DNA of 39,042 nucleotides, taken from positions 1-39,042 of the forward strand of contig CANJKV010000014.1 of the NCBI GenBank assembly GCA_947474855.1. Reading direction: 5' to 3'. The position numbers and the translations under genes are program-made. The stretch is from Aurantimonadaceae bacterium. GTDB lineage: Bacteria; Pseudomonadota; Alphaproteobacteria; Rhizobiales; Rhizobiaceae. The notes under the pieces are model-generated. The model saw only the letters and a program-made list of their open reading frames with translations, made no database searches and was not told the DNA's origin. Below, one piece after another: positions 15,913 through 25,210 of the stretch. Each line of letters begins with the position of its first letter. Within the stretch, counting starts at the first letter, position 1.

Positions 15913-17136
15913 TTACGCGACGAGGTGCTCGGCAATGGTGAAGAGTTCCTCCGCCCGCGGCGAGCCGCGCAGGGCGAAACGTCCGAGCGAGGAGAACTTG
16001 CCCCGCTCGTCCGGGGGCAGGAGCGCCATCAGGGCGTTCGATCCCACCACCTTGCGGTCGACCGACCGGCAGATGGCGGCCATCCGGCTCGCCTCGTTGA
16101 CGGCGCGGCCGACCACGGTGAAGTCCAGGCGCTCGTCGCTGCCGATGTTGCCGTAGAAGACCTCGCCGACGTGGACGGCGACGTAGGCACCAGTGACCGG
16201 GAGCGAGGCTGCGCCCCGCTCCCGGTTCAGCTCAGCCTCCCCTCGCGCGAGCGCCTCGAAGGCCTGCACCGCCTGACGTGAGGCATTCGCAAGGTCGCCA
16301 TCGGTGAAGATCGCGAGTACGCCGTCGCCGATCAGCTTCAGGACCTCGCCGCCGGCCTCGTGGACGCAGGACACGACGAGATCGGCATAATCGTCGAGGA
16401 GCGGGATCAGCGCATCGGAAGGGATCGTTTCGGTGATCCTGGTGAAGTTCCGAAGGTCCGAGAACCAGATGACGGCTTCGATCCGTTCAGCGACACCGCG
16501 ACGGATGCGCCCGTCGAGGACGCGGCGCCCGCTCTGCCGCCCGAGATAGATCTCGAGCACGGTCTCCGTGATCCGAACGGTCGAGGTGCATTTCAGCGCC
16601 AGTGCCAGGGTCGGCAGCAGAGCCCGCAGGATCGCGATGTCCTCGTCACGAAAACCGTTAGGATCATCGCTCGTCCAGTAGGCATAGAGGCAGTCCATGC
16701 CCCGGATCGTGGTTTTGCCCAGAAAGCGATGCACGAAGGCGACGTAGTCGGTATGACCCTCCGCTCGCAGCTCGTCGAACAGGAAGAAGTCAACTTCGGC
16801 GTCACGGCCGAACCGGTGCCGGATCTCGCACCCGCCGGTCTCTAGGAGGTGGAAGAAGGAGGAGCGCTCCCAGTTGCGCGCCGCCTCGCCCGTGTCGGTC
16901 GGGAGATAGGTGGTTCCGGGCGCGACGGCCTCGCGGTCGCGCCGCCACGAATAGGCCGTTCCCTCGTGGACGGGATGCAGCGTGTCGATCAGAACGAGGG
17001 CCCGCGAGATGCGCAGACCCGCGTCGCGACACCTCTCGCAGAAGCCGTCCACGAGCTCGTTCGCGCCGAGTTCGGCTAGGCCCTGTGCGATCAGCCATTC
17101 CGTGATGGCCACCACGTGGCCAGCATCGGGGATCAT
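15913..17136 (-). CDS. class III adenylate cyclase
   Basis: 407 aa. Residues 1-190 form an N-terminal sensory-type domain typical of soluble Rhizobiales cyclases (LVDGFCERCRDAGLRISRA, LDTLHP-like IDTLHPVHEGTAYSW). The catalytic domain is about 215-380. Metal-binding D227 is in WFSDLRNFT and D271 in KLIGDG. K267 and T340 (LDFTVVG) are the bacterial adenine-specifying pair, and N347 and R351 (RAVNEASRM) are the transition-state residues, so active cAMP synthesis is predicted. ATG at 17136 has no ribosome site; AAGGAG at 17163-17168 precedes an in-frame ATT/ATC, so the true start is uncertain. Its neighbour downstream in the same direction is separated by the lipocalin remnant, so it appears to stand alone. 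Confidence 0.92.
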   Translation of the reverse strand: MIPDAGHVVAITEWLIAQGLAELGANELVDGFCERCRDAGLRISRALVLIDTLHPVHEGTAYSWRRDREAVAPGTTYLPTDTGEAARNWERSSFFHLLETGGCEIRHRFGRDAEVDFFLFDELRAEGHTDYVAFVHRFLGKTTIRGMDCLYAYWTSDDPNGFRDEDIAILRALLPTLALALKCTSTVRITETVLEIYLGRQSGRRVLDGRIRRGVAERIEAVIWFSDLRNFTRITETIPSDALIPLLDDYADLVVSCVHEAGGEVLKLIGDGVLAIFTDGDLANASRQAVQAFEALARGEAELNRERGAASLPVTGAYVAVHVGEVFYGNIGSDERLDFTVVGRAVNEASRMAAICRSVDRKVVGSNALMALLPPDERGKFSSLGRFALRGSPRAEELFTIAEHLVA

Positions 17137-17218
17137 CGGCGAGGAGGTTGGGATAATCGGCTCCTTCCCTTGTCATGCCAACACGCCGGAACCGAATGGC
17201 AAATCCGAGACCGTCCCG

Positions 17219-19381
17219 TCAAAGCAGGTGCTCGGGGCGGATGGGAAGGTCGCGCAGGCGACGCCCCGTGGCGTGCCAGGTCGCGTTGGCGATGGCCGCG
17301 GCGACGCCGGTCATCACCACCTCGCCGAGCCCCTTCACGCCCGACGCGCTGATCCGGGGGTCCGGCTCGTTGATGAAGGCGACCTCGTTGCGGCCGATGT
17401 CGGCGTTCACGGGGATCACGTATTCGGCGATGTCGGTGTTCAGGAAGCCGCCGTAACGCTCGTCCACCTCGGTCGCCTCGCGCAGGGCGGCGCCGATGCC
17501 CCAGACGACACCGCCCTTGACTTGGCTCTCCGCCGTCCGGGGACTGACGACCTGCCCGCAATCCACCACGCTGACGATGCGGGGAACGCGGATCCGGCAG
17601 GTCGAGGGCTCGACAAGCACTTCGGCGAAATGCGCGATGTAGCTGAAGCCGACGAACTCGCCGTAGACCGGTCCCCACGGCGCCGGGCGCCCGACATGGA
17701 GGGCCCTTGCCGGCTCCTCCGGCTGGCCCGGCGCGCGACGCTCGATCCGCGTCTCGTAGCTCTCCAGCCCACGCCGCGCCATGGCGGCGAGAGGATCCGG
17801 GCCGAGCTCCTCAAGGAGCTTGTCGGCCGCTTCGACCACCGCCGGCACCGCGGTAGCCGTGCCCCAGGAGCCGGCCGTGGTGTGCTGGGGAACGCCGCGC
17901 GTGTCGCCGATCACGGCGCTCACGGCCGACGGATGGACCCCGAGCCGGGCAGCGACCGCGTTGGCGAGCGCCGTGCGGATGCCCTGCCCCATCTCGTGGA
18001 CGCCGACGGCGACGGAAACCCTGCCGTCGGCATCGAGGCGCAGCGAAGCGGCCGCGGGCGCCGTGGCCGCCTTGTAGCAGCCGCAGCCGACGCCCATTCC
18101 GACCAGTTGCCCATCGGCCGCACGCATCGAGCGCGGTTCCGGGTTGCGCCCCGTCCAGCCGAACATCTCGGCACCGCGGCTCAGGCACGCGTTGAGGAAG
18201 CGCGAGGAGAAGGGCAGCCCGGTCACCGGATCGCGGTCGGTGTCGAGCGCCATCCTGTACTCGACTGGGTCGCGGCCGAGCGCGGCGGCCATCTCGTCCA
18301 CGGCCGTGTCGAGCGCGAAGGTCGCCATGTGCTCAAACGGCGCGCGCATGTAGCCGGGCGTCTGGACGTCCGTTTGCACGATGCGCTGGAACCCCTGGAA
18401 GTTCGGAATGCCGTAGAGGCGGGCCGCCGGGTTGGTGTAGTCCAGCGGGAAGAGATCGTGACGCGAGCTCTGAGCATCGACGTCGTAGAGGGCCGCCGTC
18501 AGACGGCCCTCCGCGTCGGCACCAAGCCGGACGCGGTGCCGCGACTCGGGACGGAAGCTCGCGTTCCCGAACAGCTGCGATCGTGGAACGACCATCTTCA
18601 CCGGCGCGCCCAGCCGTCGCGCTGCCCAGGCCACAAGCGCCGTCTGCATCTGAAGCGAGTTCTTCTGCCCGAAGCCTCCGCCGACCTGCGGCGAGATCAC
18701 GGTGACGCGGTCCGGCTCGATGCCGAACATCCGCGCGATCCCGAACTTCAGGGCTCCGGAATTCTGTGTTCCCTCGTGGATCGTCAGGTCGTCCCCGTCC
18801 CATTCGGCGACAGTCGCGACTAGCTCGATCGGGTTCTGATGCTGCGGTGGATTGTGGAAGGTCACGTCCACCGTCGTGGCAGCCGCGCCGAAGGCGCCGG
18901 CCGCGTCGCCGGCGATCGTGTCGCGGAAGATCTGCTGCGGCAGCGGCGACTGCGCCTGTGGGATGATCGTCGCGCCCGTCGAGTTGATCTTGGAGGAGAA
19001 CGGCACCTCGACGTAGGCGGCCTCGACGAGCGAGGCAGCTTCGGCGGCGGCCTCCAGCGTGTCGGCCACTAGGAGCGCGATCGGTTGTCCGCGATGCACG
19101 ATCGCGTCGGACAGCATGGGAGCAAAGCTCTGGAAGCCGTAACCGCCGGACAAGAGGAAGCCGGGCGAGGTCAAGTCGGCGAGATCCTCGTGGGTCGCGA
19201 CCAGGCGGATGCCCGGCACCGCTCTCGCCCGCGCGGTGTCGATCGCCGCGAGCCGCCCCTTGGTGACGGTGCTGACGGCGAGAAGCGCGTGAAGGGGCGT
19301 GGTTCTGTCGGCGCCGTAGATCGGCGCGCCGGTGACTTTGGCGCGAGCGTCCACCCGCTCGATGTTCGGAAAGTTCGCCAT
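17219..19381 (-). CDS. paoC: aldehyde oxidoreductase, molybdopterin-binding subunit (copy 1)
   Basis: 720 aa, the size of the xanthine oxidase-family large subunit found in three-subunit PaoABC/YagTSR enzymes. It binds the molybdopterin cytosine dinucleotide cofactor and oxidises aldehydes to carboxylates. GGGFGQK at 234-240 and HEMGQGIRTALANA contact the cofactor. The catalytic base is present: KGLGE with E687, 33 residues from the end. It has no signal of its own; in this family the complex is exported with the Tat-tagged small subunit. It is the last gene of the operon, starting 3 bp after the FAD subunit gene. Confidence 0.95.
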   Translation of the reverse strand: MANFPNIERVDARAKVTGAPIYGADRTTPLHALLAVSTVTKGRLAAIDTARARAVPGIRLVATHEDLADLTSPGFLLSGGYGFQSFAPMLSDAIVHRGQPIALLVADTLEAAAEAASLVEAAYVEVPFSSKINSTGATIIPQAQSPLPQQIFRDTIAGDAAGAFGAAATTVDVTFHNPPQHQNPIELVATVAEWDGDDLTIHEGTQNSGALKFGIARMFGIEPDRVTVISPQVGGGFGQKNSLQMQTALVAWAARRLGAPVKMVVPRSQLFGNASFRPESRHRVRLGADAEGRLTAALYDVDAQSSRHDLFPLDYTNPAARLYGIPNFQGFQRIVQTDVQTPGYMRAPFEHMATFALDTAVDEMAAALGRDPVEYRMALDTDRDPVTGLPFSSRFLNACLSRGAEMFGWTGRNPEPRSMRAADGQLVGMGVGCGCYKAATAPAAASLRLDADGRVSVAVGVHEMGQGIRTALANAVAARLGVHPSAVSAVIGDTRGVPQHTTAGSWGTATAVPAVVEAADKLLEELGPDPLAAMARRGLESYETRIERRAPGQPEEPARALHVGRPAPWGPVYGEFVGFSYIAHFAEVLVEPSTCRIRVPRIVSVVDCGQVVSPRTAESQVKGGVVWGIGAALREATEVDERYGGFLNTDIAEYVIPVNADIGRNEVAFINEPDPRISASGVKGLGEVVMTGVAAAIANATWHATGRRLRDLPIRPEHLL

Positions 19382-19384
19382 GGC

Positions 19385-20365
19385 TCAGCTCCTCGTGCTG
19401 GCGATCATCAAGGCGTCGGTGACTGCCCGGGCGCCGAGTTCGATCTTGAAGGCGTTGTGCCCGGTGGGACGGGCGCTCGAAAAAGCCGCAATGCCGGCTT
19501 CCCGCGCCCTGCCTTCGCTGAAGGAACGGCCGATCAGAACCTGCTCGGCCTCGCGCGAGCGCCAGGGCCGAGTCGCAACGCCACCGAGCGCGACTCGGGC
19601 ATCCACGACGATGCTGCCCTCCACCTCCAGCCCGACGGCGGCAGAAACGAGCGCGAAAGCGTAGGATTCGCGATCTCGGATCTTGTGATATGTCGAGGCA
19701 CGCGCGGCCCGCACGAGGGGAACGCGGATGGCGGTGATCAGCTCTGTCGGACGAAGGTTCGTATCGCGCTGCGGCTCGCTGCCCGGTTCGCGGTGCAGGT
19801 CGACGAGCGGCATCAGGCGGGCGCCAGAGGGGCCGGTGATCTCCACCTCTGCGTCGAAGGCCGCGAGGGCTACGGCGAAGTCGCCGGGATAGGCGGCTAT
19901 ACAGTGTTCCGAGCCGCCGAGCAGGGCGTGATGGCGGCTCAGCCCGTCTTGCGCTGCGCATCCGGAGCCCGGCTCGCGCTTGTTGCAGGCGTACGGAGCT
20001 CCGTGGCGGAAGTAGCTGCAGCGGGTGCGCTGAAGAAGATTGCCGCCGAGCGCCGCCATGTTGCGCAGCTGCTGCGAAGCGGCGCGCCACAGGGCCTCCG
20101 AGAGCGCTGGAGCGCTCGACCCGACGTCCGGGTGCTCGGCCGCCGCGCTCATGCGCACGCCGGCGCCGAGGACCAAAACGTTGTCCTCCAGACGGATGTC
20201 GCGCAGCGGCAGCCGGGCGATGTCTACCACTCGCTGTGGCGCTTCCACACCGAGCTTCATCAGGTCGTAGAGGGTGGTGCCGCCGGCCAGGATGCGGGCA
20301 TCCTGCGACAGCGCGGCGAGCGCATCGTCCACGGTTCCGGCGCGCATATAGGAGAAAGGTTGCAT
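19385..20365 (-). CDS. paoB: aldehyde oxidoreductase, FAD and 4Fe-4S subunit (copy 1)
   Basis: 326 aa. FAD-binding domain of the CO-dehydrogenase medium-subunit type: ILAGGTTLYDLMK (25-37) and AALGGNLLQRTRC (104-116). Four cysteines, C116, C127, C136 and C155, lie in the inserted loop YACNKREPGSGC and EHCIA; in PaoB proteins this insertion holds an extra 4Fe-4S cluster not found in ordinary xanthine dehydrogenase FAD subunits. This marks the operon as PaoABC type rather than Xdh. Gaps to the genes on both sides are 3 bp, so translation is coupled. Confidence 0.95.
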   Translation of the reverse strand: MQPFSYMRAGTVDDALAALSQDARILAGGTTLYDLMKLGVEAPQRVVDIARLPLRDIRLEDNVLVLGAGVRMSAAAEHPDVGSSAPALSEALWRAASQQLRNMAALGGNLLQRTRCSYFRHGAPYACNKREPGSGCAAQDGLSRHHALLGGSEHCIAAYPGDFAVALAAFDAEVEITGPSGARLMPLVDLHREPGSEPQRDTNLRPTELITAIRVPLVRAARASTYHKIRDRESYAFALVSAAVGLEVEGSIVVDARVALGGVATRPWRSREAEQVLIGRSFSEGRAREAGIAAFSSARPTGHNAFKIELGARAVTDALMIASTRS

Positions 20366-20368
20366 CCC

Positions 20369-20992
20369 TCAGGCCTCCATCTTCGAGCGCGCAGCCTCGA
20401 TCGCGGAGACGATGTTCTCATAGGCGCCGCACCGGCAGAGATTGCCGCTCATGTATTCGCGGATCTCGTCCCGCGATCCGGCATGGCCCTCGCGCACGCA
20501 GGCGATCGCCGCCATGATCTGGCCAGGCGTGCAGTAGCCGCATTGCAGGGCGTCGTGGTCGATGAAGGCCTGCTGCATGACGTGCAGTTCGCCGTCTCGC
20601 TCCAGGCTCTCGACGGTCTCGACGGTCCGGCCGGCACACTGCACCACCGGCGTTAGGCAGGCGGCCACCCGTTCACCGTCGAGGTGGACCGTGCAGGCAC
20701 CGCATTGCCCGTGATCGCAGCCCTTCTTCGTGCCGAACAGGCCTTGAGCCTCGCGAAGATGGTCGAGAAGCGAGGTGCGCGGATCGACGACGGCATCCAG
20801 TTCGCGCCCGTTGGTCGTGAAGGACACGCCGACTTGGTCGTCGAAGCGGACCGAAGGCCCGGCGGAAGGCTGGGCCGCAGCCGGCTCGAGGTGAAGGTGG
20901 AACATCGCGGTCCCGACTCCCAAACCAGCTCCGATAAGAGCTTCGCGGCGAGTCAGAAGCGGCCATGCGACGGAGTCGTCTTCGCGGTTCAT
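20369..20992 (-). CDS. paoA: aldehyde oxidoreductase, 2Fe-2S subunit with Tat signal (copy 1)
   Basis: 207 aa. Twin-arginine signal LTRREALIGAG (residues 13-23), then a hydrophobic stretch and a PAAAQ cleavage region near 41, so the complex is predicted to be periplasmic. Cluster II (plant ferredoxin type) is C92, C97, C100 and C112 in GTKKGCDHGQCGAC. Cluster I is C151, C154, C186 and C188 (QCGYCTPGQ, LCRCG). The start at 20992 has GGGGAG with a 9-nt spacer. It is the first gene of the operon; a LysR gene in the same direction ends 200 bp upstream. Confidence 0.95.
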   Translation of the reverse strand: MNREDDSVAWPLLTRREALIGAGLGVGTAMFHLHLEPAAAQPSAGPSVRFDDQVGVSFTTNGRELDAVVDPRTSLLDHLREAQGLFGTKKGCDHGQCGACTVHLDGERVAACLTPVVQCAGRTVETVESLERDGELHVMQQAFIDHDALQCGYCTPGQIMAAIACVREGHAGSRDEIREYMSGNLCRCGAYENIVSAIEAARSKMEA

Positions 20993-21110
20993 GGTTTGTA
21001 GCTCCCCATGGGTGAGCGGGCGCGCCCGGACCGGCGCGACTGAGGCTTACGAGCTGACGTGCCGAGACGAGCCAGCTCGGGCGGTGTCGACGAACAGCTA
21101 GAGAAAACGG

Positions 21111-21127
21111 CTAAGACGAACAATTAG
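21111..21127. promoter_or_regulatory. candidate LysR-box dyad upstream of paoA
   Basis: CTAAGACGAACAATTAG is a dyad, CTAA-N9-TTAG, 119 bp upstream of the paoA start. A related CTAG lies at 21098-21101, and TGTTCGTC occurs twice on the minus strand nearby. The 17-bp size matches the dyad in front of the SDR at 4.4 kb. Likely target of the adjacent LysR, by inference. Confidence 0.35.
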
Positions 21128-21192
21128 TGCAGCGTCGGAGTGTCAGTTCGCTGTATCCGGACAACCGCCGAGCCGAGCTGAGCGGCTCGAGG

Positions 21193-22083
21193 TCAGGTGT
21201 CAAAGCTGATCCGGATCACCCAATCGAGGAAGGCGCGAAGGCGCGGCGAAGATTGGCGCCCCCGCGGGAAGAGCGCCGAGACTGGCGAAGCGGACGGCTC
21301 GTGGTCTGCCAGGATCTCGACCAGCCGTCCGGCATCTAGGTCATCGACGACGTGGTATCGCGGCACCTGGACGATGCCGATGCCCTGCTTCGCGGCGGCC
21401 ACCATCGTCTCGGCGCTGGACGTTTGAAGAGCGATGCGGATCAGGTGCTCGGTCTCTTGTCCGCCGACGGTGAAGTAGAGCGGCATCGCCCGGCCGGTCT
21501 GCGACGAGAGGAAGCCGATCATGCGATGGCTGTCCAGGTCGCCGAGGAGCGAGGGCGTGCCATGTCGCGCGAGATAGTCGGGCGACGCGGCCGTAATCTC
21601 CCTCAAGCGTCCCAAGCGGCGAACGACGAGGTCGCTGACGACGGGCGTTCCCACGCGCACCACACAGTCGACGCCCTCTCGCAGCAGGTCCACCAGCCTG
21701 TCTCCCTCCGACATGATGAGCTCAATGCCGGGATAGGCGTCAAGGAAGCCCGGCAGGCGAGGCAGCAGAAAATGGCGTGCCAGCGTGCCATGGACGTCCA
21801 CGCGCAACCGCCCTTCCGCTTCTCCCTGCCGGAAGCCGGCTTCCGCGTCCTCGACGTCGTGCACGATCCGCAGGCAGCTGGCGTACCAGGCCTCCCCCTC
21901 GAGGGTCGGCGCGACGATCCGCGTCGTCCGGGACAGAAGCTGCACGCCCAGCCGCGCTTCGGTTCGCTTGACGACGTCGCTGGCTGTGGAGGCGGGAATG
22001 CCGAGCGCTTCGGCTGCCCTGCGGAAGCTGCGCATCTCCACGATGCGCACGAAGAGACGCATCTCGTCAAACCGATCGTTCAT
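21193..22083 (-). CDS. LysR-family transcriptional regulator
   Basis: 296 aa. DNA-binding domain: DRFDEMRLFVRIVEMRSF (3-20), GIPASTASDVVKRTEARLG, LLSRTTRIVAPTLEG. Effector domain from about residue 92 (RLRVDVHGTLARHFLLPRLP). The start at 22083 is the one that fits the family; an ATG at 22131 would add 16 residues. It lies directly upstream of paoABC copy 1 on the same strand with 200 bp between, so it is the likely regulator of that operon, though its unusual tandem position means read-through could also contribute. Confidence 0.9.
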   Translation of the reverse strand: MNDRFDEMRLFVRIVEMRSFRRAAEALGIPASTASDVVKRTEARLGVQLLSRTTRIVAPTLEGEAWYASCLRIVHDVEDAEAGFRQGEAEGRLRVDVHGTLARHFLLPRLPGFLDAYPGIELIMSEGDRLVDLLREGVDCVVRVGTPVVSDLVVRRLGRLREITAASPDYLARHGTPSLLGDLDSHRMIGFLSSQTGRAMPLYFTVGGQETEHLIRIALQTSSAETMVAAAKQGIGIVQVPRYHVVDDLDAGRLVEILADHEPSASPVSALFPRGRQSSPRLRAFLDWVIRISFDT

Positions 22084-22320
22084 CGCACTAGCCTGAACCG
22101 GGACGCGTGAACCGACCATGAGGATGTTCACCGGGTATCAGCTATGATGCGGATCCCCGGAAAAAGTCGAGATGCATGGGCGCGGTGGTGACGGCCGATC
22201 CCGCGCCCGACGGGCGGCCTCGATCGCGCAGGTGAGAGCTGTGCGGGCTGTCTGCTTACGGGAACGGGCATTGCGGATCCCGCGCGGGAAAGCACGCGCG
22301 GACCGCGCCTCGAGGGCGTG

Positions 22321-22350
22321 TCGATGAGCGTCCGCCGGGACGCTCATCGA
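22321..22350. terminator. hairpin at the end of the TRAP operon
   Basis: TCGATGAGCGTCC and its exact complement GGACGCTCATCGA, separated by 4 nt: 13-bp perfect arms. It overlaps the last codons and stop of dctM (stop at 22344-22346). No T-run follows on the minus strand, so it is a probable terminator or mRNA 3'-end stabiliser rather than a textbook intrinsic terminator. Confidence 0.6.
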
Positions 22351-23648
22351 TAAAGGACCCCCGGCAGCCAGGTTGCCACCGCCGGCACCGCGATCAGGAT
22401 GGCGACCAGCAAGGCTTGGCCGATGAGGAACGGAACGACGCCGGCATAGATGTCCCTGAAGGCGAGATTCGGCGCGACGGACTTCATGACGAAGAGGTTC
22501 ATGCCAACCGGCGGCGAGAGAAGGCCGATCTCAACCATCAGCACGAGAAGGACGCCGAACCAAACGGGATCGAAGCCGAGGCTCACCACGACTGGGTAGA
22601 CGATCGGCACCGTCGCTAGGACGAGGCCGATGCCGTCGAGAACGATGCCCGCCAGGACATAGAAGACGACGATCATCAACAACACGGCGAGAGGCGTGAG
22701 CCCGAGGCCGGTCAACCAGTCCACCGTCGCCTGCGGCAGCTGCGCTTGCACCACGAAGTAGGAGAAGTACGTCGAGCCGAGAAGCACCAGGAACAGAACG
22801 GCGGACAGGACAGTCGCCTCCGTCAGTGCGTCCCGGACGCTCGAAATGTCGAGCGTTCCTCGCGCAAAGCCGATCGCCAGCGTCAGCGCGACGCCGATCG
22901 CCGCCGCCTCGGTCGGCGTGAAGAGGCTGACATAGATGCCGCCGATCGTGCCGCCGAAGAGCACGACCGCCTCCCAGGCTGACCCGAGCGCCCGAAGCCT
23001 GTCCCGCAGGGCCAAGGATGCTCCTCGCGGCGCCGCGGCGGGATCGAGGGCGAGCACCGTCGCGACCGCTCCGAAGTAGAGGAGCGTCAAGAGGATCCCC
23101 GGCACGATGCCGGCGGCGAAGAGACGACCAACCGACTGCTCGGTGATGAGCGCGTAGACCACCAGGACGATCGAGGGCGGCAGCAGGATGCCGAGCGTCC
23201 CGCCCGCGGCGATCGACCCCGAGATGAGCGAGTCGCGATAGCCCTGCGCCCGCATCTCGGGCACGGCGATGCGTCCGATCGTGAGGCAGGAGGCCAGCGA
23301 GGACCCGTTCATCGCGCCGAACGCCGCCGACGCGCCGAGGGTCGCCAGCGCGCTGGACCCCCGAACCGTGCCGAAGGCGGCTGCGGCGGCCGAGTAGAGC
23401 CGCTGCGACAAGCCCATTCGAGCGCAGAGCAGGCCCATCAGCGTGAAGAGCGGCACGACCGAGAGAGCGTGTTCCGACACGATCTGGAGCGGCGTGAAGC
23501 TCAAGACCGCGAGAGCGCTCGGCACGGAGTCGATCGCCGCGTAGCCGGCGAGGCCGACAAGGGCCAGGGAAACCCCCACGGGCACGCGCAGCAGCATCAA
23601 GACCAGGAGCCCGAAGACGCCGAGAAGGCCGATCGTCTGGATCGTCAT
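22344..23648 (-). CDS. dctM: TRAP transporter large permease DctM
   Basis: 434 aa, about 12 transmembrane helices, the usual size of DctM. Characteristic stretches include GASAAFGAMNGSSLASCLTIG (read in two parts) around residues 104-124, GGTLGILLPPSIVLVVYALI near 150-170 and SPPVGMNLFV near 383-392. It carries the solute through the inner membrane using the sodium or proton gradient. Its ATG overlaps the dctQ stop (ATGA). Within the gene order DctP-Q-M it is the last gene before a strong hairpin. Confidence 0.95.
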   Translation of the reverse strand: MTIQTIGLLGVFGLLVLMLLRVPVGVSLALVGLAGYAAIDSVPSALAVLSFTPLQIVSEHALSVVPLFTLMGLLCARMGLSQRLYSAAAAAFGTVRGSSALATLGASAAFGAMNGSSLASCLTIGRIAVPEMRAQGYRDSLISGSIAAGGTLGILLPPSIVLVVYALITEQSVGRLFAAGIVPGILLTLLYFGAVATVLALDPAAAPRGASLALRDRLRALGSAWEAVVLFGGTIGGIYVSLFTPTEAAAIGVALTLAIGFARGTLDISSVRDALTEATVLSAVLFLVLLGSTYFSYFVVQAQLPQATVDWLTGLGLTPLAVLLMIVVFYVLAGIVLDGIGLVLATVPIVYPVVVSLGFDPVWFGVLLVLMVEIGLLSPPVGMNLFVMKSVAPNLAFRDIYAGVVPFLIGQALLVAILIAVPAVATWLPGVLYR

Positions 23649-24157
23649 GGTCGATCCTCCGCTCGCGATGGGGATTTGGCTTCATGCCGGACGACCGGGC
23701 GCACCGCGGCTGCCAGGCGGATGGCGGTCGCCATGCCGCTCGCCGCCAATCCGGCAACGATGCCGATCCAATGCAGGTATCTCGGAATGGCGAGGTCCGA
23801 CGTCGTGTCGCCGAGGTAGTAGGCAGCCCTCGCCTCGCCCGCGGCGAGCCAGGTCAGGACGACGAGCACGAAAAGGGACGAGGCGAGCGCGGCCAAGGCG
23901 AGCAGATGCCCGACGCGTTCGCCGACGGCCCGATCGAGGAGATCGACCGCAATGTGCGCCCCTTGCGCGCTCGCCCGCGCGAGGCCGCCATAGACCACGA
24001 CCACGAGAGCGAGCTGCACGATGTCATACGTCCCGACCAGCGAAAGGCCGAACAGGATGCGTCCCGTGACGTCGGCGACCGTCACCGCGACCATGACGAC
24101 GATCGCGAGGCTGCCGAGACGGGCGAGACCCAGCGAAAAGGCGTTCATGCTCCTCAT
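23645..24157 (-). CDS. dctQ: TRAP transporter small permease DctQ
   Basis: 170 aa, four predicted membrane helices. Family pattern: TVADVTGRILFGLSLVGTYD (27-46), then GGLARASAQGAHIAVDLLDR, the standard DctQ centre. It links the two TRAP parts in the membrane. The start at 24157 overlaps the dctP stop (ATGA) and has GGAGG 7 nt upstream; ATG at 24148 is an alternative. Confidence 0.93.
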   Translation of the reverse strand: MRSMNAFSLGLARLGSLAIVVMVAVTVADVTGRILFGLSLVGTYDIVQLALVVVVYGGLARASAQGAHIAVDLLDRAVGERVGHLLALAALASSLFVLVVLTWLAAGEARAAYYLGDTTSDLAIPRYLHWIGIVAGLAASGMATAIRLAAAVRPVVRHEAKSPSRAEDRP

Positions 24158-25191
24158 GTCCGCGCCTCCGCGGAGGATCGCACCCGGTCGATCAAGCGCT
24201 CGTAGAACGCGGAGGCGGGCAGGCCCCTCGCCTGCGCGGCGGCAATGCGGACGTTCCGGCGCGCATCGAGGATCGCATGCGCCTGTGCGAGATCCGCATC
24301 CTGCAGCGTCGCGACCTCGAAGAGCGGGCGCAGCCGCTCGGCGGCATGACGCTCGGCCGCGCCGAGTTCCCGCCCCAGCGCCTGGCTCAGCCCCAAGGCA
24401 CTCTCGTCGATCAGCGACCGCAGGGCGACGGGCAGCGCCTCGTAGCGCGCAGAGTTCATGACGATGCCGAAGGTCGCCGCACCGAGGGGAACGTCCAGAA
24501 GCTGGCGGCCGACCTCCTCGACCCGCCAATCGGCGGCGGCCTGCCAGTTGATGGCGAGCCCGTCCACGAGCCCCTTCTGCAAGGCATCAACCATTTCCGG
24601 CGAGGGCACGCCGACCGGCACGGCGCGAAGGGCGCGCAGCGTGTCCGCGGTGGTCGCGCTGGAATGGCGGATCCGCCGGCCCGCCAGCGCCTCCCACCCC
24701 GCGAACCGCCCGGTGGAGAAGATCCGCGCTTCCGGCGTCGGCGCGATCGCCAGAAGCTTCGTGCCCGCATGCTCGGAGCCGAGAAATTCCGCCGAGAGCG
24801 CCGAAAGCGCGGCAGCTCCGGCTTCGCTGTCGATGGTTCCGAAGGTGCCGGGCAGATAGGCGAGCTCGGTCAAAGGAAAGCGACCGGGCGTGAAGCCGTG
24901 CAGAAAGAGCGACACGTCGGCGGCGCCCTTGCGGGCGAGATCGAACTGCCGATCAGGCGGCCCCATCTGGGATGACGGGAAGTAGACGAAGCGCAGCCGT
25001 CCCCTCGAACGCTGCTCGACGCCGTCCGCCCAGGTCCTGACGACGTCGAGGATCGCGTCCTGGCCGGGCACGAAGGTCGACACCTTCAGCTCAACGGCGC
25101 CCTCGCTCGCTCGGCTGCGACCGGAGGTCGCGAGCATCACGCTCGCCGAGAGGCCCGCCAGCACCGAGCGCCTGTTCATGTCGGTCGCCAT
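24154..25191 (-). CDS. dctP: TRAP transporter solute-binding protein DctP
   Basis: 345 aa. Twin-arginine-like signal MNRRSVLAGLSASVM (residues 5-19), cleavage near SRA. The mature protein is a DctP fold: ELKVSTFVPGQDAILDVV, VYFPSSQMG, DLARKGAADVSL, then the ligand region with EMVDALQKGLVDG (about 216-228). The conserved substrate arginine cannot be placed with certainty; PEARIFSTGRFAGWEALAGR is the usual region. TRAP systems import carboxylates and related organic acids. ATG at 25191 is chosen; 25209 and 25179 are also possible. It begins 19 bp after the SDR stop. Confidence 0.9.
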   Translation of the reverse strand: MATDMNRRSVLAGLSASVMLATSGRSRASEGAVELKVSTFVPGQDAILDVVRTWADGVEQRSRGRLRFVYFPSSQMGPPDRQFDLARKGAADVSLFLHGFTPGRFPLTELAYLPGTFGTIDSEAGAAALSALSAEFLGSEHAGTKLLAIAPTPEARIFSTGRFAGWEALAGRRIRHSSATTADTLRALRAVPVGVPSPEMVDALQKGLVDGLAINWQAAADWRVEEVGRQLLDVPLGAATFGIVMNSARYEALPVALRSLIDESALGLSQALGRELGAAERHAAERLRPLFEVATLQDADLAQAHAILDARRNVRIAAAQARGLPASAFYERLIDRVRSSAEART

Positions 25192-25210
25192 GGAACGCCC
25201 CCGCACCATC

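Noticed and set aside
18333-20090. 585-aa minus-strand frame overlapping paoB and paoC
   Set aside because: Alternative-frame shadow; the two subunit genes explain the region fully.
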